Positions 37,161-49,823 of a stretch of 64,000 bases of DNA are shown here, one piece after another. Made by a program: the position numbers and the translations under genes. This DNA comes from Crotophaga sulcirostris (Eukaryota > Chordata > Aves > Cuculiformes > Crotophagidae). The notes beneath the pieces were generated by a model. That model made no database searches. It was not told the origin of the DNA and saw nothing but the letters and a program-made list of their open reading frames with translations. Position 1 is the first letter of the stretch, and each line of letters begins with the position of its first letter. The stretch is taken from the NCBI GenBank assembly GCA_013397455.1, contig VYZB01000338.1, forward strand, positions 676,102-740,101. Reading direction: 5' to 3'.

Positions 37161-38655
37161 CACAGCCCTGTTCTTGCATCCCTTGAGAAACTCAGCACAG
37201 GGCAGACCTTCCTACTGTTTCTCTCTCCTGTTGCACTTAAAAGGGAGTCTCTGCTCTTAAGCATCCCCATGGTACCCTTGAGAGGTGCTGCTGATCGCTG
37301 CAGGTGTCCAGGTTGGCTGAGATCAACCTACAGAGTGAGCGGCAGATCCAACCTCTGCTGTGGGAGCAGGCAAGTGGAGAAAGCAGGGACAGGCAGCTGC
37401 AGTGGCTTTGGGCAGAGCTGGGGCAAGAGACGCAGGGCAGGCTGGGACGAACACAGGGACGTGGCTGCTCACCCATCGTGATTCATGGACTTCTGTGATT
37501 GCTTTATGCCATGGTTAATAGTGCTTAGCACTTCTGAAAGAGAGGCTTGGTTACAGCTATGCTGACATGACCAATGTGTATTAACTCCCTAGGTGCATCT
37601 TCCCTTGACCCTATTTACATCTTCCCTTGACTGAGAGCCAAAACCTCCCGTGTCAAATGATCCAGAGAAAGGACAATGTGAGAAATATTTTTCTGCCGAC
37701 ACTGGAATGGGCAGCTTCCACTGACTCTTGTTCGTCTTTGAGAGCTGTGCAATGATTCTTTGGCTTTTTTATCATCCCTGGTATTTCTACTGCTGTTTAT
37801 CAGTCCCTTCCTTCTTCCCAGAGTTTGTTCCTTCAGATGGAGAAATAACTTCCTCACACTCAGGTTCATGGTGTCTGTAATTTCAGAAATGTCAGTCTTC
37901 TGGAGTGTTCTCTCTTCACCCGACTGGAGTCAGGGATGAGCCTTAGCTGTCTGATTCTAGCAAAACAAAACAAATATGCTGGCCCAATGATCTTCTGACC
38001 ATATATAGGCTGAAAGAGCCTTCTGGAAGATATGGGTGATATCTGTGATCAGCACAAGGCAATTAGAAACCATTATGAAACAACTGTCTTAATAGTAATA
38101 AGTCAAGCAGTCTCAAACTCTTTCCTCTGCAGAGATGTCAGGTTTAAGACCACCTCCTGCTCAGGAGATGCAATGGATTCATGTTATGGAAGATCTGATG
38201 GGGAGGATGCAGAGCTCAGAGCAGCAGTTGCATGGACCTGAGCACTCTGGTACATCTCAGAAGTGCAGTGTCCCAGAGGAAAACAGAAGAAGGGAGAGAT
38301 TCAGTGTTGATGTAGTTCTCATTGAGGCTGCTTTCTGAGAGTATTTTGACAGATTAATCTTTACTTTCAATTATCTCAAAAGAACTGCTTTTCTATTATA
38401 CAATGAACAAACAACACTTCAAAACGCAGTTCCTTGATTTGCAATAGTAGGAACAGACTGTAGCTAACTGGGATAACAGTGCAGCTGCACCATGGTGTGC
38501 AACGTGGCTGCAGAGAACTCATCTCCAAGCTCCTGCTGCCTTTATTTATGGAGAAGTTGCATTGCCTTTAGCAACCTTTACAGCCAAAGCATGACCAAAG
38601 GGGGCATTGATCAGACCTACTGTATTCTAGCATTGTGACATTCTAACATTGTGAC
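37161..38655. other. unique stretch, contains one weak exon candidate
   Basis: Apart from the candidate at 38133-38249, nothing was recognised. Open frames at 37020-37498 run partly over the CR1 copy and partly over GC-rich unique DNA. Confidence 0.4.
38133..38249 (+). CDS. weak candidate exon, gene not recognised
   Basis: A fair acceptor ('aactctttcctctgcag', ending at 38132) precedes an open frame with an ATG at 38135. The translation starts MSGLRPPPAQEMQWIHVMED and continues with Met-, Gln- and Glu-rich sequence (LMGRMQSSEQQL). A possible but poor donor (gtacat) lies at 38250, and the frame stays open to 38338. A second frame is also open over part of the segment (38032-38241), which weakens the case. 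It could be chance or an old pseudogene fragment. I do not recognise a family. Confidence 0.18.
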
Positions 38656-38815
38656 ATAGAATCATAGAATCATTAAGGTTTGAAAAGACCTCTAAGATCA
38701 TCCAGTCCAACTATGAGCCCAACCCCTACTAAACCATGTCCTTAAGTGTCACTGCTACACATTTTTTTAACACCCCCAGGGATGGGGACTCCACCTGGAC
38801 CTGTCCTTTTGCACA
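38656..38815 (-). mobile_element. CR1 3' fragment, ATTCTATG-tail type
   Basis: The left end is 'atagaatcatagaatcatta', followed by 'aaaagacctctaagatcatc', 'cagtccaactatgagcccaa' and 'cccccagggatggggactcc'. This is a CR1 subfamily distinct from the others here (the 'caacccctactaaaccatgt' block). Just outside it lies a short duplication, 'cattgtgacat', at about 38632-38656. Confidence 0.9.
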
Positions 38816-39791
38816 TCAACCTTTACATTTACAAGTCTAGTTCTACTGGATTTGTCAGGATCTTGCTGAGACACATGATTTGGTTTGCCATGGGTGCAAT
38901 GGTAAGAGGCAGAAAGGAAATTTCCCAACCCAAGCAAGCTGGGTTTGAAGGTCTCACCATCGTTTTGTCCATATGTAAAGCACAGAGAAAAATAGGCATC
39001 TGATGATGGCTACTGAGGTGGGAAGGGGTCAGAGGAGAGCCTGGAGGTCAGGCATGATGGGAGCAGTGCAGGCAATAAAAAACAAAGCCTGAACTGCAGA
39101 CCTGCCTTTTCATTGTAAATTCATTTGTTGCTAAGAATAACCTGCCTGGACAATGTCCTACAGCATACTGCAACCTAAAGGGCAAATGACAAATGAAAAC
39201 TAATAGAGTGAAGCTATTACCATATGAACATGTGGATTGAAAACACGTGTTGAGTGATTACAGGCGAAGGCTTGATGACAGACCCATACCGGAGATGGTG
39301 CATCTCGGGGAGGAGACTTGCTGTTTGGGAAAAGCCATATTTTACCATTGAGTTCATTAGTATTTACCACAAGGAAAACAATAAAGGTTGACTCCAGCAA
39401 CAAAACTCCAGCTCAGATGCTATCGCTGCGTACAAGATATTTGCTTTGGAAACACCTCTCTGGGGTTTCTGTCAGTCCATTGCTCTGCGTGTGCTGTCTC
39501 GTGGACAGTTTAGGATTTCATTCTGCCTGTGTTTGGACTACATCCCAGGAGTGTGCTCGGTGTCAGCAATCCACGCTGGAAAAAGAATGCATTCTGAAAG
39601 ATCAGCCACTGGCCACTGTCGCCGCAGTACCTGAGCGCTGGGCAGGTCAGCACTGGGCACCAGGGAGGGAGCAAAGGCAGTGAGTGCTGTCAAATCGGCA
39701 GCTCTGCAGACAGAGGCAGCAGAGCAAGCCATGCGGAGATTTTGGTGCAATACATGCAAATACATGCAACTTTATGCATGTTTTAAACCAT
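38816..39791. other. unique spacer, nothing recognised
   Basis: No exon or repeat was recognised. The 121-codon frame 39318-39683 is without domains. Confidence 0.4.
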
Positions 39792-39984
39792 TGCCATTGG
39801 AATGCGCTGCACAGGGAGGTGGTGGAGTTGCCAGCCCTGGAGGTGTTTAAGAGGAGATTGGCTGAGGCACTCAGTGCCATGGTTTAGGTGATGGGTTGGT
39901 GTTAGTGTTGGGTTATAATTTGGACTCGATGATATCAGAGGTCCTTTCCAACCTTGTAGTACTGTGATACAGTGATACTGTGAT
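39792..39984 (+). mobile_element. CR1 3' fragment, young GTGATACT-tail type
   Basis: It starts 'tgccattggaatgcgctgc' within the last 40 codons of ORF2 and keeps the frame to LAEALSAMV. It ends with 'gtgatacagtgatactgtga'. It is about 190 bases long. Confidence 0.93.
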
Positions 39985-41225
39985 GTTTATTATAAATCAC
40001 CTTCTGCTTGTCTGTTTACAACACTCTGTCTTTCCTTAATTTTTTTAAGGTAGTAACAGATCCTGTATTTTAACTTGACAGCAATATTTTTATGTGAAAA
40101 AAATAATTACACATCCTTGGTTTTCATCTTTTTGGGAGAGATCTTAACGAGAACTATGGGTCCAAGCACCTCACCCCAAACACTACGGATTGAAAAACAA
40201 GAACAAATCAGTTCCAGTGCAGAAAATGTGCTAATTTTTGTGACAATAACCAGTGCATCTGTGGCTTTGTGTGACGTAGTGCATCAGATTAATATCTGAC
40301 AGTCCTTAGGAGTCACAACCCTTGTCAATTTTCCATCAAGAGCTGGTACTTAAAACTCAGCCTGAGAACACATTAGTACCCAGGCAGCATCACTTTGGCT
40401 TTGGACGTTGTGAACTGGGTTCATGTTAGGTGTGCTCTCATCGTACTTACATCACAAGAAATTGTAAGTGCTAGTTAAGAAGGGCTCATTCAGATGTGTG
40501 CCTGGGTCTATTAACTGCATCTTATGCAAAGTATTAATTGCTATTAATTCCTATGGAGTGGGATATGCTGTCTCTCTAGTCTGTTAAACATTAACCTAGT
40601 CCACTCAGAAATGTTTCTCTCTAGTGAAATTCAATTATTCAACATTCCTCAAGTCCAAAGACTAATGAAAGATAATGGGGAAAATTAATTTGCAGACTGG
40701 AAAGAAATGATGTTACAATATCTGTCTGCCTTATATTGTTGCACAGATTTAGAATTTAGATTTTTTTGTAGCCTACACCATTTCCCTGACCTCTGTTTGG
40801 CCATCAAAGTCATGCTGACAAAAGGGAAGGACAGGCTCAAAGATTGAAAATTACTCTTGACTGTGCCTGTGATGGAAGAATAAGGCCAAATTTTATTTTA
40901 CTTATTTCTGGCAAAGTCAGTTCAAAGTGTTGGGAAATCCAGAGACTCAAGAAACTTTCCTGCTCCTTACATTCACCACTTGGTTTTATAAGCCTTTTTA
41001 GTTTAAATTGTTCATGAAACCCCTCTGGTTTCCTTTCACTTCCCCTGAGAGCTATGGGGATGTTGCATAGTGAAAACATTTCAGATGGCTTTTGATGGCT
41101 CTCAGTATCTTCCACAGTCCCATTGATCTTTTGGGTTTACAAGTGTGTTCCTAGCTGTTCCCCACTCCAAGACTGTAAATTGGTGCAGGCTGGGCAGATG
41201 ACCTTTCAATGCTTACAGGGGACTT
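39985..41225. promoter_or_regulatory. AT-rich unique stretch, possible conserved element
   Basis: No repeats were recognised. The 40220-40570 part has dense homeodomain-like words: cagattaatatctg near 40286, and 'gtattaattgctattaattc' near 40532. This is a candidate only, since composition cannot show conservation or function. Confidence 0.22.
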
Positions 41226-41506
41226 CTAAGAAAGATGGGGAAAACCTTTTAGCATGGCCTGTAGCAATAGGACAAGAGGGAATGGTTTTGAACTAAAAGA
41301 GGAGAGGTTTAGACTAGATATTAGGAAGAAAATTTTCATGTTGAGGATGGTGAAACACTGGCATAAGTTGCCCAGGGAAGTGGTGGATGCCCCATCCCTG
41401 GAAACACTCAGGGTCAGGTTGAAAGGGGATCTGAGCAACCTGAGGGCATTGAGCTGGATAACCTTCAAGGTCCCTTCAGACCCAAACCATTCTATGAATC
41501 CATGAT
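41226..41506 (+). mobile_element. CR1 LINE fragment, ATTCTATG-tail type
   Basis: It starts 'taagaaagatggggaaaacc' and carries 'cctgtagcaataggacaaga', 'ttaggaagaaaattttcatg' and 'ccaaaccattctatgaatcc'. The reading frame (41254-41505) stays open, with LDIRKKIFMLRMVKHWHKLP recognisable as the CR1 ORF2 end. It is of the same subfamily as the reverse copy at 31177-31775. Confidence 0.93.
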
Positions 41507-42252
41507 GTAGATATCCCACAGACCTGGGAGGAGGATGCACAACAACTGGCAGAGTCATGGGAGGAGGAGATGTGCAGCTCCATGCCATGAGGTGCCCCGG
41601 GCACCTAGGGAAGGGACCAATCCTGTGTCCATTGGAGGGTGACTCTCCCTGTTTTGGAAGCAAGACTTCAGTGCTCCAGGACATTTCAGCACATTGCAAA
41701 TAAATGTTCCAGCGTGGTATTGCCTGCGAAGTGCCGGAATATAGTGGTAGAAATACATAAAGCTGAGACATTTCTCAGGCTTCTCAGTCTGATAAGGACT
41801 TTGCGTGCTCTGTACAGCACTCTGTAACAGGGAAAATAAAAATGGGAAATAGTTTGTTGGGGCTTATGCACCTCCTCTGCTCTTCTCTTGCCAAAAGACC
41901 CAGATAAAAAAAGAATTTCCAAAGAAGAACTTATGCACATGGCAACTAGAGGTTCTGGGGCTCCAGGGAATGGTGGGAATGGGGTCAGAGACAGTGAAGG
42001 GACAACCAAAAAAATAATGAGGCCCCTGCTGCTAAACTTGCCCCTGCCATTGGGGTGGCTGCAGAGAAGAGGGCCCTCCTGGAGGATGCCTGCTGGAGCA
42101 GGAGGAACCGCTGGGTCAATCCCCAGCCAGCAGGCATCCCTGGACACAGAGTGGATGACAGCTCCAAGTGAGCAGGTAGTCTGAATGCAGAGAACAAGAG
42201 AGCATGTGCCAGGCAGGTGGAGCTGCCTGTTGCAAGAGGAGGGACCCTGCTT
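41507..42252. other. unique spacer, nothing recognised
   Basis: A long minus-strand frame (41686-42282, 198 codons) overlaps several others and runs into the next CR1. It has no domain and no splice context, so I treat it as chance. Confidence 0.4.
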
Positions 42253-42425
42253 ACCTAGGCAGGGAAGTAGTGGCTGCCCCATATCTGCAAGTGTTCAAGG
42301 CCAGGTTGGATGGGGCTTGGAGCCCCCTGATCCAGTGGGAGGTGTCCCTGCCCATGGCAACGGCCTTGGAACTGGGTGGACTTTAAGGTCCCTTCCAACC
42401 CAAACCATTCTATGCTTCTGAGATT
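42253..42425 (+). mobile_element. CR1 3' fragment, ATTCTATG-tail type
   Basis: It reads 'ctaggcagggaagtagtggc', 'aaggccaggttggatggggc' and 'gatccagtgggaggtgtccc', and ends 'ccattctatgcttctgagat'. Confidence 0.92.
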
Positions 42426-42879
42426 CACTGCAAGGGGGTTTCCAAACCAGACCTCAAGTCCTTGTTTGCTTAATGTTGGCTGCATCCAAAAGAATAGCAT
42501 GTCACCCGGGCTGAGGGGACACACCGAGCTGTTGCCCCTGCTGCAAGTTGCAGAGTCTACATGGACTGACAGCGTTTTTTGCAGTGTGGCAACAGCATCT
42601 GCCCTGCTGCACTCATCCTGCCCTCCCAGAGCAGAGTCATTGTGGTGACCTGTTTGGAAGCAGCAATGTGCCTGCTGCGGCGTCGTGTCCTCCTTCCTCC
42701 TCTGCTGGGCCTATAGCAAGGCTGATGGATCCCATGGGCTCACGGGCACGTGCAGCCACTTGCAAGCCAGACTTCTTCCCCTGAGCCTTCAAGGGATGAG
42801 CTGCCTGCAGCAGCTGTCTTCACACGCACCCGTCCACGGCTTAAACATGCAAAGCTCCCTTTCTCCTCATCTGTGTTGG
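42426..42879. other. unique spacer, nothing recognised
   Basis: A GC-rich spacer with short chance frames only. Confidence 0.4.
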
Positions 42880-43160
42880 AATACATAAAACTGGTTTCTG
42901 TCTCCTGGTATTAATAATCCCTTGGATGTCTTTGTTTAAAGTATTGCAGTGGGAAGTGCTATTTTAAGTCTCCATTGAGTCAGGCGGAATGTGAAACCTC
43001 CTCCTCCCCGCCGGACACTTCACACTTGGTGCTTATCTGTGTCCGCGCTGGTATTTTGTCTAATACAATGAGGAGATCAGCTCCCCTTGCAATTTCACTT
43101 TCACAATTTACATTTCATGTATTTGCAGCAGCCACAACAGTCTGCAGGAGATTGTGTCCA
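42880..43160. promoter_or_regulatory. possible conserved non-coding element
   Basis: The segment has a non-repeat, mixed composition with several transcription-factor-like words close together: 'ggtattaataatcccttgga', 'tgtttaaagtattgcagtgg', a GATA-like gcttatctg, gtctaatacaatg and 'atttcatgtatttgcagcag'. The final cag after a mixed tract could also be a splice acceptor. It looks like a vertebrate enhancer core, but this is pattern judgement only. Confidence 0.25.
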
Positions 43161-46100
43161 TATGTTCCCCATGCATTGTAGCTGTTTAGTGGTGGGGCTG
43201 TGCTCCACCAGTGGCAGGTCCTGCGAGGTGCCTGCTGGGCAGACCCTGGAGCTGATCCTGGAGTCATCAAGAAAGTTCAGCTTGCTAACAATTCATCAAG
43301 TAGCTATGAACAGCGTTTGGCTCTTGAGCTTGAGATAACACTCAGCTGACTTGTTGTGTGTCGAGAAAGTATTTTTGGGTTTGAAGTGCCTCTAAGTTAA
43401 ACTCCTTCCCCATGTTGGATAAATCACTGTGGGAGAGGTACTGGTGTAAGCACTCCTGGACTGGATGGGATCCACTGCGTGGCAGCCAGCACAAGGGATC
43501 TGGACGCTCAGCCTCGACTGGCAAAAGAAGTGCTTTGTTTCATTTTTTTAAAACTTGTGCTGTTTTGTGATTGTGGACTGAAACTGCCTTCTGAAAGCCA
43601 GAAAGGGGAATCTCTTTGGCTAAGAAAAGGTGTAAAAGCCATTGCAGAAAACAAAATATTTTTATTAAGTTTGCAGTGAAGCCCAGAATAAAAGATCTGT
43701 TCAAAGAATGGTCCAGGGCATAGTTTTTGTTGACTAAATCTCCATGAGTTGTAACAACTGTCAGAGTAAATGCTGTTGTTACTGTGAAATTGTTTGCATA
43801 ATATGAATATAAAGAACAAAAAAAACCTGTGCGTTATTAGTAAGAAAGAAGAAAATAGAAAAAATAGAAATGATGCACAAAGAAACCCTCAGAAATTCAT
43901 GAAATTTCAAACAAATGTTTGAATTCCCTATTCTGGCTCTGCAGGAAGTGTAGCAATAGTGTAGCATGGCCAGTTCAGGATTTTCACAGTTGCAGCCATG
44001 GCCAAGGCTGATGAGGACACTGGAAGTTACAGCACTAGTGAATCCTAGGGGGGACCTCATCTCAGCCCAGCTCTCTGGATTTACCTCCTGCCCCGTGTGC
44101 CCATCTCCTTGGGTAGAACTAAGTCAGCAGAACTGAGGAGCTAAGCAAGGCAGTACAGGGGCGGGCAGGATCTTCTTCTTCCTTTCTGTTTGTCTGTCTT
44201 CTCTCTCATCCACCCAACGCTCTTCTTGTAGGGGAGGATGGAGAAGAATTGTCTCCAGCTCCAATCCTTCAGTCAATATCTGGGACAATCCCTTTTCTCT
44301 TCCTGAAACACCAGGCCTGCTGAGGGAAGAGACATGTGAATGAATTCTCCGGCTGTCATCTTCTTCTCTCCAACCCTGGAGAAGGAGAGAGAAACTCTGT
44401 GGAGGTGAAGAACTTCTTTTGAGCAGGTCTGATGGGCTCTGGTCCTTGAGATGGTAGGATCGAGACTTAGAGGCATCCCAGCTGGCAGGTTCACAGGAGC
44501 AATGCCAAATACTTGGGTCCCAGAGAAAAGAGGCCTGAAGAATCCCACTGATGTCACAAAGGGACCAGAATAGATGACATGGGACTGGGCCAAACTAGAT
44601 CTGTAACGCTGGTTTGTTCCTCTCCTTATTTCATGCATTATTCCAGGCCCCTGGTTCCTCACTTTGGATTCAACAGGCTGGGATTTCTGGATGGAACCAT
44701 GCCAGGTTACTATTCCACTAGTTTCAGCCCTCCAGAAGATTTGGAGAAAAGGACTTTTTGGTTCAGGTAGACAAGACTTTTTATTGCAGACTTCACTGGA
44801 CTGCTCTTAAAAATCATTCCACATTTTTTTAAATTATACAACCTATATGCATCTGGTGCTGGGTAATTCCACAAGTACTCCCTCCCACAGCAAGTTTGGT
44901 TGAAGAGAGGAAGAAAACATGCCCAAGACAGAAATAAGGACTCCCATCTACAGTCTATGCCTCTGGGTTTGAGAGAAGGACCTGGAAGACATCCTGGTCC
45001 TGGTGAGGACAGGCTACCCAGTCCTTGCTTTGAGGTCCCTTTGGGTGGGGCAAGAACCATTTGGGTTGGGCAGAAACAAGTCCTCCATCACAGCAGGGCA
45101 GTGATGACCTGGGTGAGGGACTGGACACCCAGAGCTGAACCCTGGTGCGAGGGCACCCAGCCAGGATGATCCCAGCAGTAAAGTGACTGTGCAATGTGAG
45201 GGACAGTCTGGTGGGTGACCCCTCCATGAAGAAAAGCGAGCCAGGCTTGGAGAGGCAAGGTTTGCTGTGCATAGGCTTCCTTGACTCAGCAGTGCACGTT
45301 GCTGCTGGATGTCAACAAAACTTGTCACTGCTCTACCCTTTGCAGCCTTGCTTATAAATATCACGATCCCTGTTTTACCCGTAACTCGGAAAGAACAAAG
45401 TTGATTTATTATTGCTCTTTCAACTGTGGCTAATAATAAAGTGTGAACTCTATCTGTGTACCAGGGGCTCTGTTGTTATGAGATCAGTGAATCCAGTCAC
45501 AGGGGAGATGGGAACACGTTGAAGATGTTGTTGAAGCTTTTTTCACGCCTGTTGCGAGGGCCAGCACAGGGCTGGGAACAGCTTTGTTTAAAGGCTCTGG
45601 GCCCCGTTGGCAGGTGGCAGCTGGTATCTTTTTTTATTTTTTCAAAGTGTCACAGGGACCTCAAAATGATTTACTAGTCAGAAACAATAACATGCCAACG
45701 ACACTTTTGAAGCACATTTTTTTCCTCTTAATCATTTTCAAGTATTTTTCTGTAGAAGCTGGAGCCCCGCTGCGGCGCACTGGCTCGGGCCTGCGTTTCT
45801 CCCGTTTATGGTACCCACACACAGGCCGTAAATGCCTCCACTCATTGGCCCTGCAGCTCCCTTGCCATCACAAAGCTGCCTTTGGGGAGGTCCAATCCCT
45901 GCTTCAGGGTTTCCTAAATCACAGGGCTTCCCATCCTGCCCCTCAGCCATGACAGACTCACCACAAACAAGCACTTTCAGTTCATGCCTGGAAACTCCTT
46001 AACTCTGAGCCTGCAGGAAAAATCAGGAAGATGGGAAGGACTGCGTTAAAAAAGGTGAAAAACAACCAAATCCTTCTAGGCATGACATGGAAGGAAAATT

Positions 46101-48000
46101 AATATTTAAAATGCGTGTATGATGTAATGGGACTTAAAATAGTCTGTATCCTGGAAAAAAAAGATTAACTGCTTAAGGCAAACTAATGAAAAGGTCACTT
46201 GGACGATGCTTGCAAAGCACTCCCTGTACTGCATCACGGACTTATCGGCTCTGTTTGACAGGGACTCACACATGATCCCAAGCACTTATATCTGTTTTAT
46301 ACTTTATGAAAAATTGATTGACTCCTTTTGCCCAAGAATTTGCATTAAATAAGAAATAAAATATTGTTTATGGGCAACTTTCTCTTCGCATAATCAGTAG
46401 GGGCCGGTGTTATAAGAACAGGGCATCAAATCTTAATACTGTAAAGTACCTGTATATTTGACATGGCAAAGTGAACTCCTCTGTTATTATCTCAGCTGGA
46501 TCAGTTCCTAAAGTTAAACAGAAACAGGAGCAAACATTTTCCATTCTTGCTGCCTTTAACCAGCTTCCCGCATCCTCTGGCACAGACCACGTCCTGCCTA
46601 GGTAGTGCCAGTCCTCCCAGTAATGCAGATTGAAATGGGTGGAGCGGAGATCTCCATCCCTTGCCACCCCAGTGTGGTGCTGGCAGTTCTGAGATGTCTG
46701 AGCTCCTGCATGCCAGGCTGTGGGGTGTAGCAGGCTTCCCATGGATGTTTTGCTACCCACTGACTCCCTGAGGCAGCAATCCTTGTTCTATCCACCATCA
46801 GATGTCCCCTGGTTAAGGAACGTTGGTGATGATTTCACTGTGGTAGGTGTACAACATCACCACTGAATTGGGAAGCTGGGTGAGGATCACAGAGGTGAGC
46901 CCAAAGTGTGTGGCCAACAGGCTCTGAAGGTCCCTTCCTACCAAGAGACCTGTGGTTCTGTGACTTTTTTCTCCACTATATTTCAGGGATGCTTTTGTAA
47001 CAGTCACATGGAGAAGACATCATATAAGAGCTGCTCCTTTAAAAAACATTTTTCTTTTCATAAAGGAAGGGCTTTTTAGTTAGCAAGCCTTCCCACCAGG
47101 CTATACCTGCTTTTCTCCGTTGGAGTTGTATTTTCACAAGATTTTCTTGAGGTTTTCTTTGCTTTTCAGCAATGCCACACAGCTGCAGGGTGGAAATGCT
47201 TCTTGACCTCCTTTGGTGCAGAGCATGTGCTCTGCCTCAGGGAGATGGATTCTCTTTGACTTATCTCGAAACAGGACACACACTCATTCCCCTGGGCACT
47301 GGGAATACAGCCTCTGAAAGGGCTGTACAGTCACTCTTCCTACAGATGTTTTTATTTTCCCAAGTGACATAAATTCAAAAATTTTGCAATATAACTCAAA
47401 TGCTGTGTGATGCTGCAGCCAATACCAGGCAGAAAGTGTTACATCTCACAATCTCAGAAGTTGCAGCTTATTAATTCAGGCAGTGTTCTCCCAGGTTTAT
47501 GCTTTAAGCTGGGAGGTATGAGAAATGATGTTGCTGCTTCAGGCGTTTACATGGGAGCCACATCAGGACTCATCCAAAGCTTTGGGCTCTTCAGACATAG
47601 GCACTGTCCAATCTTTGAAGTTAGCACTGCTGTTAAAACTTGGTCTGAAATGTGTTGGCAACTGACTTTGACCTATGTGTCCTCCCTTAGCCAGGTGCTT
47701 TTGTAGTCACAAGGTTTGGGAGAGCCCACACAGCTGCAGAGCCTCCCTCTCCTCCCACCGATGGATCTGCTCTTGACAGTGAGCTACCAGTGGAAAATCC
47801 ATGTCTGGAAGTGTAGATTTTCACCTACTTGCACCAGCATCACTGTGATCTGCATGGACAAGTGCCTACAGCAGGAGACCTCTCCCAGGCTGTGTACACA
47901 CTAAGCAGAGCAAGAGGAAGAGCCAAGAGTGCTGGGAAACCCAGGAAAATTCTCAGACTGAGGTACCTGGGCACGAAGACCCAGTGGGACATAGAGCCGT
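43161..48000. other. unique stretch of 4.8 kb; no gene recognised
   Basis: No clear exon or RNA gene was found. A possible, very short and degraded CR1 end lies near 46925-46964 ('ctgaaggtcccttcctacca', then 'gtggttctgtgact'). AT-rich sequence at 46060-46400 and a purine-rich tract at 43805-43880 stand out. Overlapping open frames at 44700-45364 (+ and -) have no domains. Confidence 0.4.
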
Positions 48001-48172
48001 AGAATCATAGAGTAGTTTGAGTTGGAAGGGACCTCTAAAGATCATCTAGTCCAACTCCCCTGCCATGGGCAGGAATATCTTCCATTGAAGATGATGAGGT
48101 TTCTCAGAGGCCCTGTCCAATCTGACCTGGGGCATTTGCAGGGATGGGGCATCTAGCACTTCTCTGGGCATC
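48001..48172 (-). mobile_element. CR1 3' fragment, ATTCTATG-tail type
   Basis: The left end 'agaatcatagagtagtttga' leads to 'cctctaaagatcatctagtc' and 'cccctgccatgggcaggaat'. It ends near 'cttctctgggcatcttc'. About 170 bases remain. Confidence 0.92.
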
Positions 48173-49823
48173 TTCATGTCACAGATGGGCTTTGAGTGAT
48201 AACATGTTAATAGGCAAAGGGGATGTGGCAGCAACGTGTCCTACTGTGACCACTGTGGATGAGAGATCTGATACTGCTAGAGAAGAAGATGGTCCCCCAT
48301 GCACTTGTGCAGCCTTGATAGGACAAGACTTTGTTAGAAATGGTAATGGGGACAGAAAAACACACTCTAACCTGTGTTGAGCACACGTTGTATTTGCCCG
48401 ACTGCCCCAGGCTCTGCTGGATCAAGAAGAGTTGTTCTGGTTTCACCTGCTACCATAGCTTCTACGTCCTACGTTTTGGGACATTCCATGTTGGGCTATG
48501 GTCCTTCTCTCTGACCAGGGCTGAAGCAGCCTGCTCAGAACAGCAAGGAGGACCTGAGCTGCTCCTTGCAATACCTGCATTGTGACTGCCCTGAGGATTT
48601 CACGTTGCAATGTCATTTCTGCAGCACCTTGCACCAATGAGAAATTCCTCCCGAAACAGAAAGAAAACTATTCAGAAACATTGCTACACATAAACCCCTC
48701 AATTATACCAAGTCCTGCAAAACATCAGATAAGACCATAACAGAGAAAAGGTCACACCAGCCATGTCATGAATAGCGGCAACAAGTAGCAGCCAGACCCC
48801 GGTTCGGTCTAAGGCTGAAGAGATGAAAAGATAGAAATGTTGTTGGCTTTAATACTTTTGTAGTGCATTCCAGGCAGCTGTCAACTGCTGAACATTCAAA
48901 CAACCAGGGCCTCCCAAAGGGAAATAAAATCTTCAGAATAGCCAGGCTCAAGAAAACACCAAATCTTAGATGATGCACTGATGGGGAAAAATAAATTCAG
49001 AAGAGAATTTGGTGCTTTGCCGAGCAATGTCCTGCAGATAAGCTTGTACCAGTTCTTCAGTCACGCACTAATGATCTTCAGTTCATTACATGTTATAAAT
49101 CACTCTGATGGATACAGAAAAGGGTAATAAATGAATAAATAAATAACAAACACTCTGTGGATAGTGCTGGTCACAGAAAGATGAATTAATCATAAACATT
49201 GTTTCCAAAGGCTCTGACACAAATGAGCATTCCTTTGATATCAGCCGCGCTTTTCTTCCCACCAACTTGTTCTCAAATAAACATCCCAGTAAATATTTGT
49301 CTCCTTGCTCCGGACTTGAAAATAAAATGAGAGAGACCACATCCCTTCCTGGTCTGCAGGCAGCCATTCCCTTAGGCTGCTGCTGGATTTCAGGTTGGGA
49401 TTCACCTCAGCTCACTTCAGTTAGCATCTGGCTTGCCATTTTGGTCTAGACTGGGCTCCCTTTGGAGTTACCAGGTTGATTTGCCACCCTCCAGGACTTG
49501 CAGTTTGTTTCGTCATTGCTTCACTGTCTGATGTCACACCCTGGTGGTCTCTTCCCTAGAAGGTTCCCTGGGAAGTTTTGATGCCGTAGTGCAGCACAGG
49601 CAGCACTTTTGGGTGCCTTTTGGATCAAGTGCCTTCTACCTGCGTATGCACATTTTGTGGCACCATGGGCCACCTGCAACCTGAGCCTTGGTTCTGCTTG
49701 GTGCCCTTCCAGCACACCAGAACTGAAGTAACAGTTCAAGAGATGCATGCCCTGCTCTTCTGATGATTCTTCAAGGTTCAAAGTGGGCCATATGCAGCAG
49801 GAAGGGGCTGCTTTGCTATGCCC
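48173..49823. other. unique stretch, nothing recognised
   Basis: The 49080-49330 part is AT-rich, with a short AAAT-type microsatellite at about 49124-49147. No exon was recognised. Confidence 0.4.

Noticed and set aside
41686..42282. 198-codon minus-strand frame
   Set aside because: It overlaps several other frames, runs into a CR1 copy and lacks any recognisable motif.
46925..46964. Possible CR1 tail
   Set aside because: It resembles 'aaggtcccttccaaccc' with a ttctgtg end but is under 45 bases and diverged, so I left it out as a separate feature.
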